From Zarea fungicola (lineage: Eukaryota; Ascomycota; Sordariomycetes; Hypocreales; Cordycipitaceae): a DNA stretch of 61,388 nucleotides. Position numbers and translations under genes: made by a program. The notes beneath the pieces were generated by a model, which did no database searches, had not been told where the DNA came from, and saw only the letters and a program-made list of their open reading frames with translations. Shown here in pieces: positions 10,361-21,727 of the stretch. The stretch is from contig FWCC01000194.1 of NCBI GenBank assembly GCA_900169235.1, forward strand, positions 1 to 61,388, in the 5' to 3' direction. Position 1 is the stretch's first letter. Each line of letters begins with the position of its first letter.

Positions 10361-12075
10361 GCAAAGCATGGTTCACAGACTAGAGCAGAGCATAGTTCAA
10401 TGCCCAGATGCATGTGGAACGATTAAAATAGCCAATATAGAGTAGTGCGAGATTAGCTCTTGTCCCTGTCACAATCAAATATTTCATGCAGCCCTTGTTC
10501 TACTATGTATTGATGAGGAGCTCATCAAGGATCCATATGGAGAAACAGAGATTGAATGACTAATATTTCCGGGCCTCAAAACGGGTCAAAAGGAGAACTG
10601 TGTGAATGAAGCTAGAGTGGTGAAAAGGGTTGTAACTAGTTGTTTGATGGGTTTGTTTTCTTCTCCTTTTCTCTCCTGTTTCCTCTATTGGCAACCTGTC
10701 TGGCTCACTCGGCTCAGTTACTGGTGCTTGCTGATCTAATGATGATTGTAAGCATGTGTATTACTCGAATCTCACTGGATGGTCAAACCGGACGGGTTTT
10801 CATGCAGCAAAGAGGGGGTAACGGGGACCGGTGGTACGGGCGCTGACACACAGGCCAGCTGCGACTTTGTACAACGAGGGTTCAGAAGCACATGTAAATT
10901 CCGAGGTAATTCACCTGCATTCGTTAGCTGCCGCTCGACGCAGGCCAGTCAAAGGCCAAGGGCTTGGAGATGCTTTCATGGCTGGCGTGGCGCCGCCCGT
11001 TAGTGCGCGACACATGTGTCGCTCCTACGATTGAGCAATCAGGCCATGAGCCATGCCAATCCTGTCTCCCCGCATGTCAAGGAAGAGACCCAACCCAAAT
11101 GCCCACCAGGGAATCTTACTGGGTAGCGGTACACACCCACCGCCCAGTTCGGCCTGGGCCCGTCGTTCACCAAGTCGTGGAGGACCCAATTTCCCGCCCA
11201 CGGCGCTGGAGCTTGATCTGGCTAGTCTCCGTCCTGTGTGGCTGCAGCCAGCAGCAAAGGAACACTGTCCACAGTGGGTGAGTACGAAGTAGAGTTTTTC
11301 TTTTTGCTAGCGGTGGCGACGGGCCTGGCGTTTTCCCCAGCTGGCTTCCCCAGAAATTCTTAGAGTTCCACTGGGTTTGGTAGCTGCCAAGTCCGAGTTC
11401 AGGCTCTAGACTCTGGTGTCGTGGGACGAAGCCGTCTCTGTCAGGTGTCTAGCCTGTCCACAATGTGTCAGAGTAACCTGTCACTTGATTTCATGTCCTG
11501 GTGTTCTATAACGATTAAAATGGTATTTGGATCGAAGAGTAGAGTTTGTTCATGACGAGATTTGATCCCGGCCGAGACAGTGAGCTTCATCGGGGAGGAG
11601 GAACACAACAAGGGTCTTGATGCTAGGGCGAGCCTTAAAAAGCCAGTGCAAAGGACACAAGGGAGACTTGTCTGGTGTGGCGTACACTATCGACCAGCAT
11701 ATGACCACTCTTTGGCAAGCATTCGACGCTACAGATGCAGGCCGGGCCACCCGGGATGCATCCTTCTCGGGGCTACAAGACATTTTTAGCTGCATGTACA
11801 TGCATGGGCACTCCCACATGCTATTTCCCAAGTCTTGGCCTGTTCAGCAGCTGCTGCCTTTTGCTCTTCGGCCGCGGTTCTCCTCAGGCTAAAGAGACAT
11901 TAAAAGTGCATGCGACCCGCCATCCGATCTTGTCTTTGCCCCTTTGCTTCTCTCCGCCTTTGATCCTTCCCCACGCAGACGCTGTTGCTCTCGTTGATTT
12001 GCTCGCGTGCCAATCACGGTCCTCGTTAAATTTTTATTTCTAATAATTATTTTTTACCGAGTAACACTTGTCAAA
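10361..12075. other. Intergenic, 1.7 kb
   Basis: No gene supported. Short overlapping frames only. The last 150 bp before 12076 is pyrimidine-rich (ttgtctttgcccctttgcttctc), typical of a fungal core promoter or 5' leader for the following gene. Confidence 0.5.
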
Positions 12076-12698
12076 ATGTCGACATATCGGATTGGTAGAA
12101 AGGAGGCCATCAAGGATGCCATCAACCGGGGCGCCGTCTTTGTCCTTGTCATTGCGGCTATAGCGACGGGTGCGACGAGCCACGAGAAGAAGGCCTTTAC
12201 GATGCTCTACATTTTTGTAAGCACTGAATCCATGTTTCTTATCAAAAAAAAAAATACTTACATTTCTTTTTCTTTTTCTGCAGGGCTCCATCTCGGTTGC
12301 GTTGGCCGCCATTGCTTTCCTTCACGCTCTCTTCCAAGTGCTCAAGGGTCCCGAGACGAGCATGCGCAAGGCTCTCCTGAAGCTCCCGTTTGAGCTGATT
12401 CTCCTCGCCTTCCTCATTCTGTCCACCTACTACTCATTTTCTACCGATGGCAAGAGCGGCACGGATGGCTATATCGATCCGGATGTGTCTGCCCGCCGCG
12501 TTGCCTGTGGTTTCCTGTGCATGGTTGCTGCGTATGTTTGCTGTCTATACTTTCCATCCCAAAAAATCTAACTCTTTTCATAGTGGCGCTCAGATTATTC
12601 ATGCCCCTGCCGCCATCAAGTCCTTGATGGCTGCCAAGTACGCCGAGCAAGACTTGCGTGAGAAGCAGGAGCTCGAGGCTGGCGCTCGCGTCGTTTAA
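12076..12698 (+). CDS. Four-pass membrane protein (MARVEL/Nce102-like topology)
   Basis: Three exons, 12076-12216, 12284-12531 and 12584-12698, giving 167 aa. The introns are 67 and 52 nt (GTAAGC..CAG and GTATGT..TAG) and frames join cleanly (phases 0 and 2). The start is in TCAAAATGTC. Four hydrophobic segments are seen at about 20-33, 48-65, 78-95 and 120-137, with a charged C-terminal tail (KYAEQDLREKQELEAG). This four-helix arrangement and size resemble MARVEL-domain proteins of the plasma membrane, but I see no decisive signature. The role is unknown. The lack of a signal peptide and the evenly spaced helices argue for a small integral membrane protein. Confidence 0.75.
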
Positions 12699-13317
12699 CT
12701 TGCATGCCGATTTCTTTTGAGCAAGGGGGAGAAACATTGTTTTGCGGTCATGGAATATCATGTAAAACGAATGATCAAAGACTACACTTTATGTTGACAA
12801 GCTGAGATACCACAGGGTGATGTTGAGTGTTTTTGTTTCTTAGTTGTTGGTGATGCTGCAGCAAGCAAACGGCCATGATGAGGAGGAAGCGGTAATGTAT
12901 GTAAATTTTTTATGAGACAAAGGGGAATTGAAAGATGGCTCCAGTTCTTTTTTCCAGGAGCCAATTACCAAACTCGCCACTTCCCTCACATGTTGGCCGC
13001 CAACAGCCGGTGTCAAGCGGTTTGCCTAGCTGGCTGGAGACTGACAATCAGGATCAGGCTGCCCCTCAACCTCAACCTCACCTCAAACCTGCAGGCCAAC
13101 ACACGCACCGCACAAGCGCCCCGAGCAAACGCATCCTTTTTGCTTTTTCTGTTTGCCACTCTGCCAGTATCGTCATCGTGGTCGTCAACATTGTCAACAT
13201 TGTCATCGTTAGCATCGTTAGCATCGTCAGCATCGTCAGCATTGCCAGCATCGTCGCCAACAAACACTTGATTCATCAATAACAACGTCAATAGGCACAC
13301 TCACTACTACCGCTGCA
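12699..13317. other. Intergenic and 5' leader of the DHA2 transporter
   Basis: Contains the 3' region of the four-pass protein and the promoter and leader of the transporter. A degenerate triplet/nonamer repeat lies at 13180-13262 (separate entry). Nothing else is coding. Confidence 0.5.
13180..13262. repeat. Imperfect GTCA(A/G)CATT/C microsatellite
   Basis: Runs of gtcaacatt, gtcatcgtt, agcatcgtt and agcatcgtc repeat every 6-9 nt for about 80 bp, ending some 55 bp before the ATG of the transporter. Open frames through it (Ile/Val/Ser or Met/Leu/Thr repeats) are artefacts of the repeat. It lies in the probable 5' leader. Confidence 0.7.
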
Positions 13318-14991
13318 ATGGCAACACTTCTAGCCAACAAGGACCCAGACGTGGCCTCGTCTGCCGTCACCTCCGATCACGATTCACGCTTGCACTACCC
13401 TCCTGCTCCCAGCCAGGAAAGCCACGAGATGATGGCTGCCGATGAGCTGCCTCTCCAGGAATCAGTCCAGACAGAATACCCAACAGGCGCCAAGCTCTGG
13501 CTCATCCTCATCAACGTCGCCGCCGTCCTCGTCCTCGCCTGCATCGACATGAACATCCTCCCCACCGCCCTCCCCCGCATCACAAACTACTTTCACACCA
13601 TCAGCGACGCCGGCTGGTACTCGTCTGCCTTTCGCCTGTGCCTCTGCGCTTTTCAGTTTGTCTTTGGCAAGGCCTACGTCCTCTTTTCCGTCAAGCGCGT
13701 CTTCCTCCTCGCCAATGTCATCTCCATGGCCGGCTCCGTGCTGTCCGGCGCCGCGACGACGTCCACCATGCTCATTGCCGGCCGCGCTATTGCCGGGCTG
13801 GGATCCGCGGGCCTGTTTTCCGGCTGCTTCATCATCCTCGTGCAGTCCATCCCGTTACACCGCAGGCCGCTGTACGTCGGCATCATGGGTGGCGTGCAGG
13901 GCGTGGCGGCCTGCGCGGCGCCCCTCCTCGGCGGCGCCATAACCCAGTCGCTCAGCTGGAGGTGGTGCTTCTACCTCACGGCGCCCATCGGGGCCCTGAC
14001 GCTCCTCTGCACCGTGTTCTGCTTCCCCGACGCCCCCAAGCCGGCCGACGTTGCCCAGATGGGCCTGTGGCGCAAGGTTGAGCAGCTGGATCTACTCAGC
14101 AACCTCCTCTTCATCCCCTCGCTAACCTGCCTCTTCCTCGCCCTGTCGTGGGCCGGCACCAAGTACGCATGGAGCGATGCGCGGGTCGTCGGCACCCTCG
14201 TCACGTTTGGCGTGCTGCTCGCCGCCTTTGTCTACCACCAGATCCGTCGGGGCCGCGAGGCGACGCTGCCCCCGCACGTCATGAGGCACCGGTCCGTCGT
14301 CGCGGGCGCCATCTTCATCGTCTGCATGAACAGCGCCGACAGCATCCTCGACTACTACCTGCCCACGTACTACCAGGTCGTCCGGCACTACACGCCCGCT
14401 AAGAGCGGGTACATGATGCTGCCCATCATTGCGGGCGCCATTGTCGGGTCGCTCCTCCACGGCGCGGGCACGAGTGCCTTTGGCTACTACGCGCCCTTTA
14501 TGCTCATCGCCTCCATCCTCATGCCCGTCGCCCTCGGCCTGACCACGACGTTTAGCGCCACGACGAACTTTGCGCAGCTCGTCCTCTACGGCGCCCTGTT
14601 TGGCCTCGCGTACGGCATTGGCTTCTCGGGCCCGCAGAATGCCGTCCAGACGTCTCTCTCGCCGGAGGATGTGCCGCTCGGGCTGTCGGCCATTTTGTTT
14701 GCGCAGTCGTTTGGGCCGGCCGTCGCGGTGACGGTCGCGCAGCTCGTCTTTTCGCGCGAGTTGAAGTCGAGTCTCGATCGTCTTGGTCTGAGCGGCAACG
14801 AGACGGCCATTTCGCAAAAGGGACTGCTGGAGATTTTCCACGACATGCCGCTCGATCGCGTCGAGCAGGCCCTGCTGGGCTTCAACAAGAGTCTGGAGCG
14901 GGTCTGGTACATTGCCGTTGGGCTTGCATGCATGACTCTGGTTGGCACCCTGCTAATGGAGTGGAAGTCGGTCAAGGCCAAGAAGGATTAG
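13318..14991 (+). CDS. MFS drug:H+ antiporter, DHA2 family (14 TM)
   Basis: Single exon, 557 aa. After a hydrophilic N-tail of about 60 residues come TM1 (ILINVAAVLVLACIDMNILPTALP, the family 'DxxIxxxALP' block), and a loop 2/3 region GKAYVLFSVKRVF in the place of motif A. Next are AGRAIAGLGSAGLFSG and the antiporter motif-C-like region GGVQGVAACAAPLLGGAITQ followed by SWRWCFYL. Length and the number of hydrophobic segments fit the 14-TM DHA2 group, whose members export drugs, toxins and secondary metabolites at the plasma membrane. No biosynthetic cluster is visible next to it, so its substrate is unknown. It is convergent with the MFS gene at 16351-18126. Confidence 0.9.
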   Translation: MATLLANKDPDVASSAVTSDHDSRLHYPPAPSQESHEMMAADELPLQESVQTEYPTGAKLWLILINVAAVLVLACIDMNILPTALPRITNYFHTISDAGWYSSAFRLCLCAFQFVFGKAYVLFSVKRVFLLANVISMAGSVLSGAATTSTMLIAGRAIAGLGSAGLFSGCFIILVQSIPLHRRPLYVGIMGGVQGVAACAAPLLGGAITQSLSWRWCFYLTAPIGALTLLCTVFCFPDAPKPADVAQMGLWRKVEQLDLLSNLLFIPSLTCLFLALSWAGTKYAWSDARVVGTLVTFGVLLAAFVYHQIRRGREATLPPHVMRHRSVVAGAIFIVCMNSADSILDYYLPTYYQVVRHYTPAKSGYMMLPIIAGAIVGSLLHGAGTSAFGYYAPFMLIASILMPVALGLTTTFSATTNFAQLVLYGALFGLAYGIGFSGPQNAVQTSLSPEDVPLGLSAILFAQSFGPAVAVTVAQLVFSRELKSSLDRLGLSGNETAISQKGLLEIFHDMPLDRVEQALLGFNKSLERVWYIAVGLACMTLVGTLLMEWKSVKAKKD

Positions 14992-15878
14992 AATTGGTCA
15001 GTTACAGGTGGATCCAAATAGGAAAGAAAGAAGATGACAAAGAGGTAGAAAAGGGTGCATAAATTGGAACAAGCAATTGTGAACTACATGAGCCAAAACG
15101 TTCATCTGCAACATTAGACACTATTCTAATTAGAACTAGTAACGCCGTTATATGATTGTCCACTTTTACATCTACTTCGCTTTGCTCGTTGGTGACGTTA
15201 ATGTCTGTTGTCTGCATCAGTGAAACCCGCACGCTTTGGATGCCGACAGCATGCTCAACACCGTTGCTCACTCTTCCAACAAGTCCCGCAAGGAACCCTA
15301 CGATTTACTGTAAATTTCAGCTCGTTCTACTCGTTTAAATTGACCGAAAAGGTTCCATCAACGGGGACGAACAAATTAACCATAACTTTTAGGACAACTT
15401 GCCGACGCTAGGGCAAGAGGATTCGGAACCAAAGAAAAAACTCGGCAATTGATCTGCGAATCACATTTGCCTCCTGTTATACTAGCTCAATCAACGCTCA
15501 ATTATTGGACCACGCTTATAGTCGAATGGTTAGCTCAACTCGCGCAGCACTCCGTTTTTGGTCTCAGCCTCACTAGTTACAATACCGCCGCCTAAACTAG
15601 TATGTGATTTGAAACAACGTCCAACGGTATGTAGACCGTCTTTTGCGTTTATTACTTTACAATACATGCGACCAAGAAACAAGTTTTCGAGTATAAGGGG
15701 ACCGTCATTTACAGCTTCATTTGTCAGATTTTCCTCTGTATTGTTCAATCATAAATCAACAGTGACATCAATACGAAACTGGTATGTGTTGGTGCCATGA
15801 GCCAACACCACGATGGAATCCAGCTAAACTGCCATTAGACTAAGCCTCATTCAACCAAAACTCGACACCAACGCCAAA
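14992..15878. other. Intergenic, 0.9 kb
   Basis: No gene recognised. It serves as the 3' region of the transporter and the promoter of the small secreted protein at 15879. Confidence 0.5.
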
Positions 15879-16175
15879 ATGCGAACCACGGTTCTTTCAG
15901 CAATTGTCAGCACGCTCCTGCTCAGCGCGGATGCTTGCTATGTTCGCTGCGGGGCTATTGACGTGAGAGATGTCGGTCCAAATCAGCTGGTGTGCCCTGG
16001 GCGTCAGACATTCATCAACTCAAAATTCGGATACGCCGACATTGTCCATTTCGACGGAGGACGGCGTTCTACGTGCGTGGACAATGAGGGCTTTGATCTG
16101 CACGAGATTGCAGAGAATGTCATTGGGTGCGACAATGGCATTCCTGGTCGCTGCTGTGGCAATACGCGCTGTTAG
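15879..16175 (+). CDS. Small secreted cysteine-rich protein, 98 aa, eight cysteines
   Basis: Intronless gene, ATG in GCCAAAATGCG. The N-terminus (MRTTVLSAIVSTLLLSADA) is a good signal peptide with predicted cleavage near residue 19. The mature chain of about 79 residues has eight cysteines at 20, 24, 39, 66, 84, 92, 93 and 98, enough for four disulfides, with a CC pair close to the C-terminus. I do not recognise the family. Size, signal peptide and cysteine content fit a candidate secreted effector or antimicrobial-type protein. It lies between two convergent transporter genes. Confidence 0.75.
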   Translation: MRTTVLSAIVSTLLLSADACYVRCGAIDVRDVGPNQLVCPGRQTFINSKFGYADIVHFDGGRRSTCVDNEGFDLHEIAENVIGCDNGIPGRCCGNTRC

Positions 16176-16350
16176 CCAGCCCTGGTTGCACTGAACAGGC
16201 GTGGTGAGGTTTGGAGAGTATCAGAGGATGTATACTGAGTCTAGTCCCGCCATGTTTAGTATCATGAATGTGTATTAAGATGTGGATATTCGACTTTTTT
16301 AAAATGCTATATACATGTATGATTATTCTTCTCTTTAATCTTTGGTTGGA

Positions 16351-18126
16351 TCATGTCGAGTGGCTACTTGCTCGTGAGCGACGCAGTAAAATACCCGACG
16401 ACATGGTACTGCCGTGAGACTGAAAGCTGCGAATCGACGCATTATCACAGAGCACGACCTCTTCCAAATTATACGCCTCTGGCGACACGAAATCATCATC
16501 CAGCGCCGACGACGACGCTGGTGTCGTCGTCTTGACAAAGCACAGCGCCAGCGCGGTGATGAGGAGGTAAAAGGCCATGACGACGTACGGCAGGCCCATC
16601 ATGACGCCGCCGAGGCGCATGCCCAGCGAAAAGAGCCACGCCAGCAACGGCGCGCCGACCAGCACGCCCACCGTCGTGATGATGCCGATGACGGTCTGGA
16701 GCTTGGCCGTGTTGGCGGGCGTGGTGTGCGCCGTCGCGAGCGAGCGGCACAGCGACGTGAGCCCCGCGCCGAGCGTCTTGACCGTCAGCCCTGCAATGAC
16801 GACGCCAATGTTGGGGCCGGCGACGAGGAGGACGCCTGCGGCGAGGACAAAAGCCGACCCCTGCGCGAGGAGCCTGTCCTTGTCGCGCACGTGCAATGGC
16901 TTGAAGAGCACGCCCGAGGTGAGGAGCTTGGAGAGGCCGGGGAGGGCGACGACAATGACAAAGATGTTGACGACGCTGCGGACGGAGAGGAGGTAGCCGA
17001 CCGAGGCCATGGACCAGCCGAAGCGCTTGCTGACGTACTGGATGAACATGGACGACGTGGAGATGGCGACGGGGCCGGGGCAGAGAAAGGCAAAGAGGAC
17101 GAGGCACAGGGAGGGCTGGCGGAGCATCTGTGCCGCGGTGACGAGCTGGTCCTTGAGCTCGGTGATGTGCGATTTGATGGCGGAAAAGGGCGACTCATCG
17201 TTGTGCATGTCGGAGCCGGGTGATTTCTTGGTTGGGGGCAGCGTCTCGGGGACGAAGAGCATGGCAAGCGCGCCCAGGGACGCGGTGATGAGGCTGAGGC
17301 CAATGGGTATCCAGGGCGAGGAGACCATGAGGTAGGAAGCGAGAAGGAGACCAAAAAAGTCGCCGATGATGCTGCCGAGGAGAATAGATAGGAATGCATT
17401 GACGCTGGTGGGTGGAAGAGTTAACAAGGAAACATTCTTTTCGTGAGATGGGTGGCTTACCGATCGCCTTCATCTGCTACGTCGGAGATGATGGAGTACA
17501 TTGTTGATACGAGGACAGTGCCGCCGCCGCCGACAAGGGCAAAGAGAGGAGACGCAAGTAATAGGTTGATGGAGACGGTCTGGCCCATGGCGAGGACGGC
17601 CCAGCCATACAAAGAGACGAGGATGACGCCGAGGAGGGAGAGTCGCAGGACGACTTTGCGGCCGTTGCTAGTTACTATTAGCAATTGCATCTTGCCTCGA
17701 ATTCTTTTGCCTTCTTACCGATCCGCATAGATGCCATAAGGAAAGGCAACAAGGAGTTCTATTCTCTTGTCAGCATTTGATCTCATCCATTATGGGCAAG
17801 TTAAACGTACCAAGTGTCCCCTGAATCATTGACACCCATCCATTTAGATATACCAATCTCGACTGCACCTCATCAACCTTGCACATGGCCTCATCAATAC
17901 CATCCAATGGCTTGCCCTGCTCGGCATAATAACTACGACAGATGTGATCTTCCGTCAGGCGCGTGGTAGGGACATCGGCCACGGAGCCGGACAGGGCGAG
18001 AAGCAGCGAAAAGAGGGACACGAGGAGGCAGATGGCGCGCGGATTTTTGACCTGCAGAAAGGAAGCATAGATGGCTGGGCGTTGGCGCTGGGCCTCGTCG
18101 CCAAGTAGTGGTGTTGTTTCTTGCAT
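16351..18126 (-). CDS. MFS transporter, four exons
   Basis: Exons in transcript order: 18126-17811, 17758-17719, 17667-17461 and 17404-16351 (538 aa). All donors are GTACGT or GTAAG-type and the frames join exactly. The start is the in-frame ATG preceding QETTPLLGDE, an N-terminal dileucine-like tail common in fungal MFS carriers. TM1 is ICLLVSLFSLLLALSGS. The motif-A region ELLVAFPYGIYADRNGRK is rebuilt only by splicing exons 1-3, which confirms the model. A long loop between TM1 and TM2 contains several charged residues and two cysteines. It has about 12 hydrophobic segments and a serine-rich C-tail. A plasma- or vacuolar-membrane exporter is likely; the substrate is unknown. Confidence 0.87.
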
Positions 18127-19451
18127 TGTGTGTATGTGTCGCAAGTGCCTTACCAAGTGTCGAGGTCAATTGGCGTGAGCGTCACGGCCTGGTGCAGCGG
18201 ATGGACGCACATTTTATTTTACGTGAATTCTCAATTCCTACGTGATGCTGATTTCCGCTTGACGGAAAATGCTACAGAGTAAGCACTGTTGATTGGTCTT
18301 TTTTCTGCGCTTATGGGTTGGCTCGTGGACGCGTCAGTTTGACTCGTTATACTTTCCACCTGGGCTGCGTAATGCTCCAACCCCCCCTTGTGTCTGAGAT
18401 TATCAAGCCTTGAAAAAACGGGGGCTGCGGTCTTTACTGGGTACTTTCATTTCCCACATTTTATCTATTTACTCTTATTTCCTTTTGTGGAGGAATGTTT
18501 TGCTAGCATCTTTCCGATCTTGAGGACAGCCGGGTACTGGTGCCACTAGACGGCTTGGTCCGTCGAGGTACGCGTACGTGGCCACGCAGACAGCGGACCA
18601 CTTCCCAAATGGTCTTAATCACACGTCTCATCTTACGTATTGGATGGGATTCTGCAGCAGCCTTTTCCGGTTCAAGAAAAGCGACTGGATATTATTGGTC
18701 TCCACGTCCGCATTGTCCCCGGTGGTGGCAGCATTTGCCAACATTGGCCAGGACCAGGACAAGCCTTGACTACTGAGAGGCCCGCCCTACAAGGCTGGCG
18801 TTGTGGTTGAATAATCCATTGGTGGCGAGTGGCTGGAATACAACTCAACACTATTCTACTCAATCATCTATTTCATTATTTTCACTCTACAGCGAGCAAA
18901 GACATCGACGTCTTGTCAGGTGTCTCGCTGTGAAACTTTAATGAAGAAAACAGCAAAAACATACGTACACACCTGGACATGTCGGTAAAGTACAACACAA
19001 TCGGACGCACAGACAACGTCAATGCGTCAACCAAGAGAGATGTCCAAGAACATTAGGTTTGCATGCCCTGGCGACCAAGATCTGCACAGTAGGACAAGTC
19101 ATGACAAGACACGACACGGGCGCTGCAAGACACAGCATTGCACGGCATAGCATCACCAAGACACGGCACCAGCTACAGTAGCCTTACTGTGACTTGACGT
19201 GCCAAGTCAACTCGGAAAGGGTGTCGCCGAATTACCTTTGTGAAAATTAATTTTATTGCCTAGTCCTAGAACGGTACTTTACTGATGCGCGACAAAATCG
19301 CTCGAGTGTTGGGTTGGTTGGTATGTAGAGGGGTTACTTAGCTTCGCTCACAAAGTATAAATAGCTACGTTGCCCTTTAACTTTTCGCATTTCAAATCAT
19401 CACAAGAAGCACTCTACGACTCGAGTTAAACAGTCCTCATACTCTATTTAA
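18127..19451. other. Intergenic, 1.3 kb, with promoter of the 80-aa secreted protein
   Basis: No open frame of interest. A C/A-rich, ACACGACACGG-like low-complexity patch lies at about 19080-19180. TATA-like AGTATAAATAGC is at 19356-19367, about 85 bp before the ATG at 19452, a strong core-promoter candidate. Confidence 0.55.
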
Positions 19452-19694
19452 ATGAAATTGGCTCTTATACTCCTTGCGGCGGGGGTTGCACTTGGTGACA
19501 CTCAGAAATCATGCAGCCAAGCCAGCGGTGGAGTGTCGTCCCACCTTGTGCTACACGCTGATTCGGTTTGTTGCACGCAATTTGGAGGCTTCCCAACCGT
19601 TGACGGTTGCTATGTCAAGCGGAAGCGGGCTAAGGCCGATACGTTTTTAGAATGCTGCAGCAAGGTGCTGCAGAACCCATATGCAGCCGTGTGA
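19452..19694 (+). CDS. Small secreted cysteine-rich protein, 80 aa, six cysteines
   Basis: Intronless gene preceded by a clear TATA box (AGTATAAATAGC, about 85 bp upstream). Residues 1-15 (MKLALILLAAGVALG) form a short signal peptide. The mature chain has six cysteines at 21, 40, 41, 53, 68 and 69, spaced C-x18-CC-x11-C-x14-CC, plus a basic KRKRAK patch between the last two groups that could be a processing site. The two CC pairs recall hydrophobins, but the count (six, not eight) and the low hydrophobicity do not fit that family. The family is not recognised; it is a candidate secreted effector. Confidence 0.72.
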   Translation: MKLALILLAAGVALGDTQKSCSQASGGVSSHLVLHADSVCCTQFGGFPTVDGCYVKRKRAKADTFLECCSKVLQNPYAAV

Positions 19695-21029
19695 GGTTTC
19701 GCAAATAATGCAGAACAAGTGCAGGAACCTCCGACACGAAACAGCGATCACGCTTGCATGCAACAATACTGCAGACTGTATGTATTTTGTGTTACAGTAA
19801 TTCTTGTCTTATACAGTTACTTACCAAGTTTTGCGTGCGAATTCTAGTCGTCATGTTGACAAAACTAGTGATTGACTTGGTATCAAAATCGCCTTTACAT
19901 GGTTCTATTTTGATGCGTTGTCAATATATCGATAAATTCAGACCCCATCAGCTAAATTTAAATCTTTAAAGCGCCACCTCATTGTGGCGTTGTCCAGCAT
20001 CGGAATTTTGCCCTGCGGACGAGCAATTTCTGGCCGATCGGAGCTGCGGCTGCATGTTGCCTTGATCTGGCATCGTAGGACTAGACTCTGTACATGTTTC
20101 GCACCATTATTTCGCTGACCATGCTCAAAAGACTCAGTTGATAAAAAAAAAAAAGGAGTATAATAAGGCAGCCAAGGACAAGGCTGGATGGATATAAGCG
20201 AGGATTTCCGTCATGATTGTCCACAGTTGTCCCTGCCCCAATATTCTTTTGTTGTTTGCAAGGTGTTTTTTCCGGGTGTGAGAATGATTAAAAGAGAATA
20301 AATTTTGAATTTCTTCAGACGGGATAATATTTCGAACATTATTGTTTTCGCTTTCCTATACTCGTAGTTTATCCTCTGACCAGAATACTCCTAGGTCAGG
20401 CGGTACTTGAAGGGTACCTAAAAGGTCAATTGCTAAATCATAGTAACTAATACAACAGTCCCTGTAACAATTTTGAGATTTGGCATCGTCCGACAATCCC
20501 AGCAACTGCAGAACCCGCAAGCTTGCGGTGCTCTCTCGGCTATTGGTAACGCCGATAATTTAGCGTCATCAATCATCACAAAAGCACCAGGCTCCTTCAC
20601 TTCGCTTTTGCACCGGCAGTATTGCCCTCTTGGTTCACTTATATCCACCCCGCTAGCGTCCGCTTCCTCCGCGCGCTGCTTCTCGTCTTCTGTGCAGAAT
20701 AAGCGGTGCAATTTTGCTATGTTGCCACCGCTATCAGAAAGTGCAGTGCCCACTCACGCTGACCGTAACCCTGAACTGGGCGCTGATCCTAGCCCCCAAT
20801 TGCCCTGACGCTAGCATTGGAACGTCGATTAGCCTGTTATATCTAAGATGACAACGTAACAGGCGATACCATGCAAGTTCCGATGTATGGTCACTTACGT
20901 TTAACAACATGTAATTATACCAAGGTTAAAGGGGAAAAACACGTTTACTTATAGACTAACTCTGGGAAAGCTATGGCCTAGATCTCAAGATGGACTGTAT
21001 AGTAGCTAAAACGAACCCTTTTTTAGAAT
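19695..21029. other. Intergenic, 1.3 kb
   Basis: No supported gene. On the minus strand at 20753-20433 an open frame of about 100 codons has a protein-like, cysteine-bearing composition (GQYCRCKSEVKE, CGFCSCWDCR) but no ATG, and a TGA lies just upstream. It may be a relic. A short A-run is at 20141-20152. Confidence 0.35.
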
Positions 21030-21727
21030 CTAGTTCCTACACCCACTCAAACAGGAATACGTCTTCATGGAGTTGATATACCCGCCGCTTCGACCATTCC
21101 TGTAGCAACCCGCAAAACCCAGTGTAATCGGGGTCGGGCTCCGTCCTGGACAACCCCTGGGTACGTAAGGAACAAGAATGTCTCCCGGGAGATACGACGG
21201 GATGTAAACACCTCTGGCGTTGAATCCACTGGGGTTGCTGCAGCATGTTCCAGTCCTAGGGTAGGAGCAACTGTAAATTTGATTGCCCGTGCACTTGTTG
21301 TTTTGATAAAACAGAATAACAGAGGGGAGTCGCTGTTCCAACATGTGTTCCCTGCTTCCTAGAGGACCACTCTGTGAGGTATCCGTGCTGCTTGTGTCCG
21401 TCAGGTCAAATGGTTCCACAGATACCCAGAACGCCGGGCTGGTGCCGTTCTCGTTTGTCACCGCCCACCAAGTGCTCTCAGTCGATTCTGGTGCTGTCTC
21501 ATTGTCATAGTACCAGAGACGGTCTGGAAACTGCAGACGAAGCTGGGATGACGGTTCCACATCCATGGAAGTGTACTTTGGAAATTAGCACTTGAAAAAA
21601 CTCGTGCTCATGGCCCTTTCAACATTGTAGGAGAAGTACTTACCATTAAACTCGTTGGATCATTGTCAGGCGACGCTTGAGCAGCGCACAGCCGTACAAC
21701 GGACAAGAAAAACACCCAAGATAGCAT
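21030..21727 (-). CDS. Secreted protein of unknown family, 209 aa
   Basis: Two exons, 21727-21644 and 21575-21030; the 68-nt intron has a GTAAGT donor and AAG acceptor and is phase 0. Exon 1 encodes a signal peptide (MLSWVFFLSVVRLCAAQA). The second exon alone has an ATG, but only the spliced form gives the signal peptide. The C-terminal 100 residues carry eight cysteines (CTGN, CSYP, CCSNPSG, GCPG, GCYRNG, SCLSGC), suggesting a disulfide-stabilised domain after a serine/threonine-rich spacer. A palindromic TATA-like TGTATATATACA is at about 21851-21862. No family recognised. Confidence 0.7.

Noticed and set aside
13013..13300. Asp/Asn-rich acidic minus-strand frame upstream of the DHA2 gene
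   Set aside because: Produced entirely by the GTCAGCATC-type microsatellite.
14122..14841. 239-codon minus-strand frame inside the DHA2 transporter
   Set aside because: An antisense shadow of a GC-rich transporter, with composition dominated by Arg, Asp and Gly.
16414..17223. 269-codon plus-strand frame opposite the MFS gene
   Set aside because: An antisense shadow; highly charged low-complexity composition, while the minus strand encodes conserved transmembrane segments.
19452..19694. Hydrophobin identity for the 80-aa secreted protein
   Set aside because: Only six cysteines, with spacing unlike the eight-cysteine hydrophobin pattern, and little hydrophobic surface sequence.
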